Shown: piece after piece, positions 63,616-64,000 of the stretch
Numbering within the stretch: position 1 is the stretch's first letter
Layout: the number at the start of each line of letters is the position of its first letter
Assembly (NCBI GenBank): GCA_007570785.1
Contig: ML660204.1
Coordinates: 496,001 to 560,000 of the forward strand
Direction of reading: 5' to 3'
From: Antilocapra americana
Taxonomy: Eukaryota; Chordata; Mammalia; Artiodactyla; Antilocapridae
Length of the DNA stretch: 64,000 nucleotides
The notes under the pieces: model-generated
What the model saw: only the letters and a program-made list of their open reading frames with translations
Databases searched by the model: none
What the model was told of the DNA's origin: nothing
Made by a program: the position numbers and the translations under genes

Positions 63616-64000
63616 TGGGCATTATTTTAGTGACCATTAAGTCACTATTGCACGGACAGTCCTTGTAGTGCTTTCAAGAAACGTGCTGCGGTTTCCACAT
63701 ACTCTAAGCAAATGAGCACCATGGCTGTTACGCCAGGGCAGCTTGGGTTCAGAGACACTGCGTCTTGCCTTTTCCCCTCCTGCTTCCCTGAAGGTGTGTG
63801 GGAAAGCAGCAGAAAACAGCCAGCACCCTGTCTCGGCAGCCAGTTGACTGATGCAGCTAGTAGATACCTCAAACCCCAATAGCTCCTTGTCCCCATCTGC
63901 TCCTAAAGTCTCACTCCCCTTCCAGGCTACTGAATCCAGCCCCATGCACGTGAGGATGCCGACGCGGCCTTTCAGCCTCATTATCTGGTGGCATGCAGTG

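Larger units (their letters stand above)
48447..64000 (+). other. NOL4L: NOL4L downstream intron (5' part)
   Basis: Begins with gtaagg and runs off the window without a recognisable exon. The first 1.47 kb (to 49917) has no named repeat and holds overlapping GC-biased frames, including a minus-strand 279-codon frame that merely crosses the antisense of the exon. Confidence 0.85.

Noticed and set aside
1..64000. A novel multi-gene or defence-type system
   Set aside because: The window is one mammalian gene's introns with three exons and interspersed repeats; nothing suggests an undescribed protein system.

Overview
The window is mammalian genomic DNA from a bovid ruminant (cattle, buffalo, sheep or goat type). 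The evidence is the mobile-element content: Bov-tA/Bov-A tRNA-derived SINEs, BovB (RTE) LINE 3' ends, a ruminant L1 3' end, CHR-type tRNA-Glu SINEs and a remnant of a ruminant mariner end. These lie over an older placental layer of MIR, L2, L1M, MER5A and an MLT1-type LTR. A run of exactly 100 N (19462-19561) marks an assembly gap.

The only protein-coding gene I can support is NOL4L (nucleolar protein 4 like) on the + strand, represented by three consecutive internal exons at 31938-32093, 38451-38562 and 48337-48446. Together they encode an uninterrupted 126-residue stretch with consensus splice sites and matching phases (0/0, 0/1, 1/0). The first ~31.9 kb is the 3' part of an upstream NOL4L intron, the introns of 6357 and 9774 bp lie fully inside, and the last ~15.5 kb is the start of the next intron. 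The first exon(s) and the long 3' coding part are outside the window.

Layout: 1-23 kb is intron dominated by MIR/L2/SINE copies, with a nested hAT-type element at 15.3 kb, a GT-rich minisatellite with the gap at 19.1-19.6 kb, and candidate regulatory islands at 18.2, 20.5 and 21.5 kb. 23.2-24.1 kb is an orphan intronic CpG island without a recognisable exon. 24.2-31 kb is unassigned sequence with SINE and MER5A insertions. 31-48.5 kb carries the three exons and a young L1 fragment (43.9 kb). 48.5-64 kb is intron with an L1 nested in a SINE (51 kb), an RPL23A processed pseudogene on the minus strand (57.7-58.1 kb) and a block of LINE-derived sequence (60.7-63 kb).

No operon, CRISPR array, prophage or novel multi-gene system is present. 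The observations most worth following are the orphan CpG island with a near-consensus RFX X-box and CpG-rich flanking MIR, several low-repeat islands that look like constrained noncoding DNA, and datable nested insertions with clean target-site duplications. Repeat family names come from memory of consensus sequences, not from a database search.
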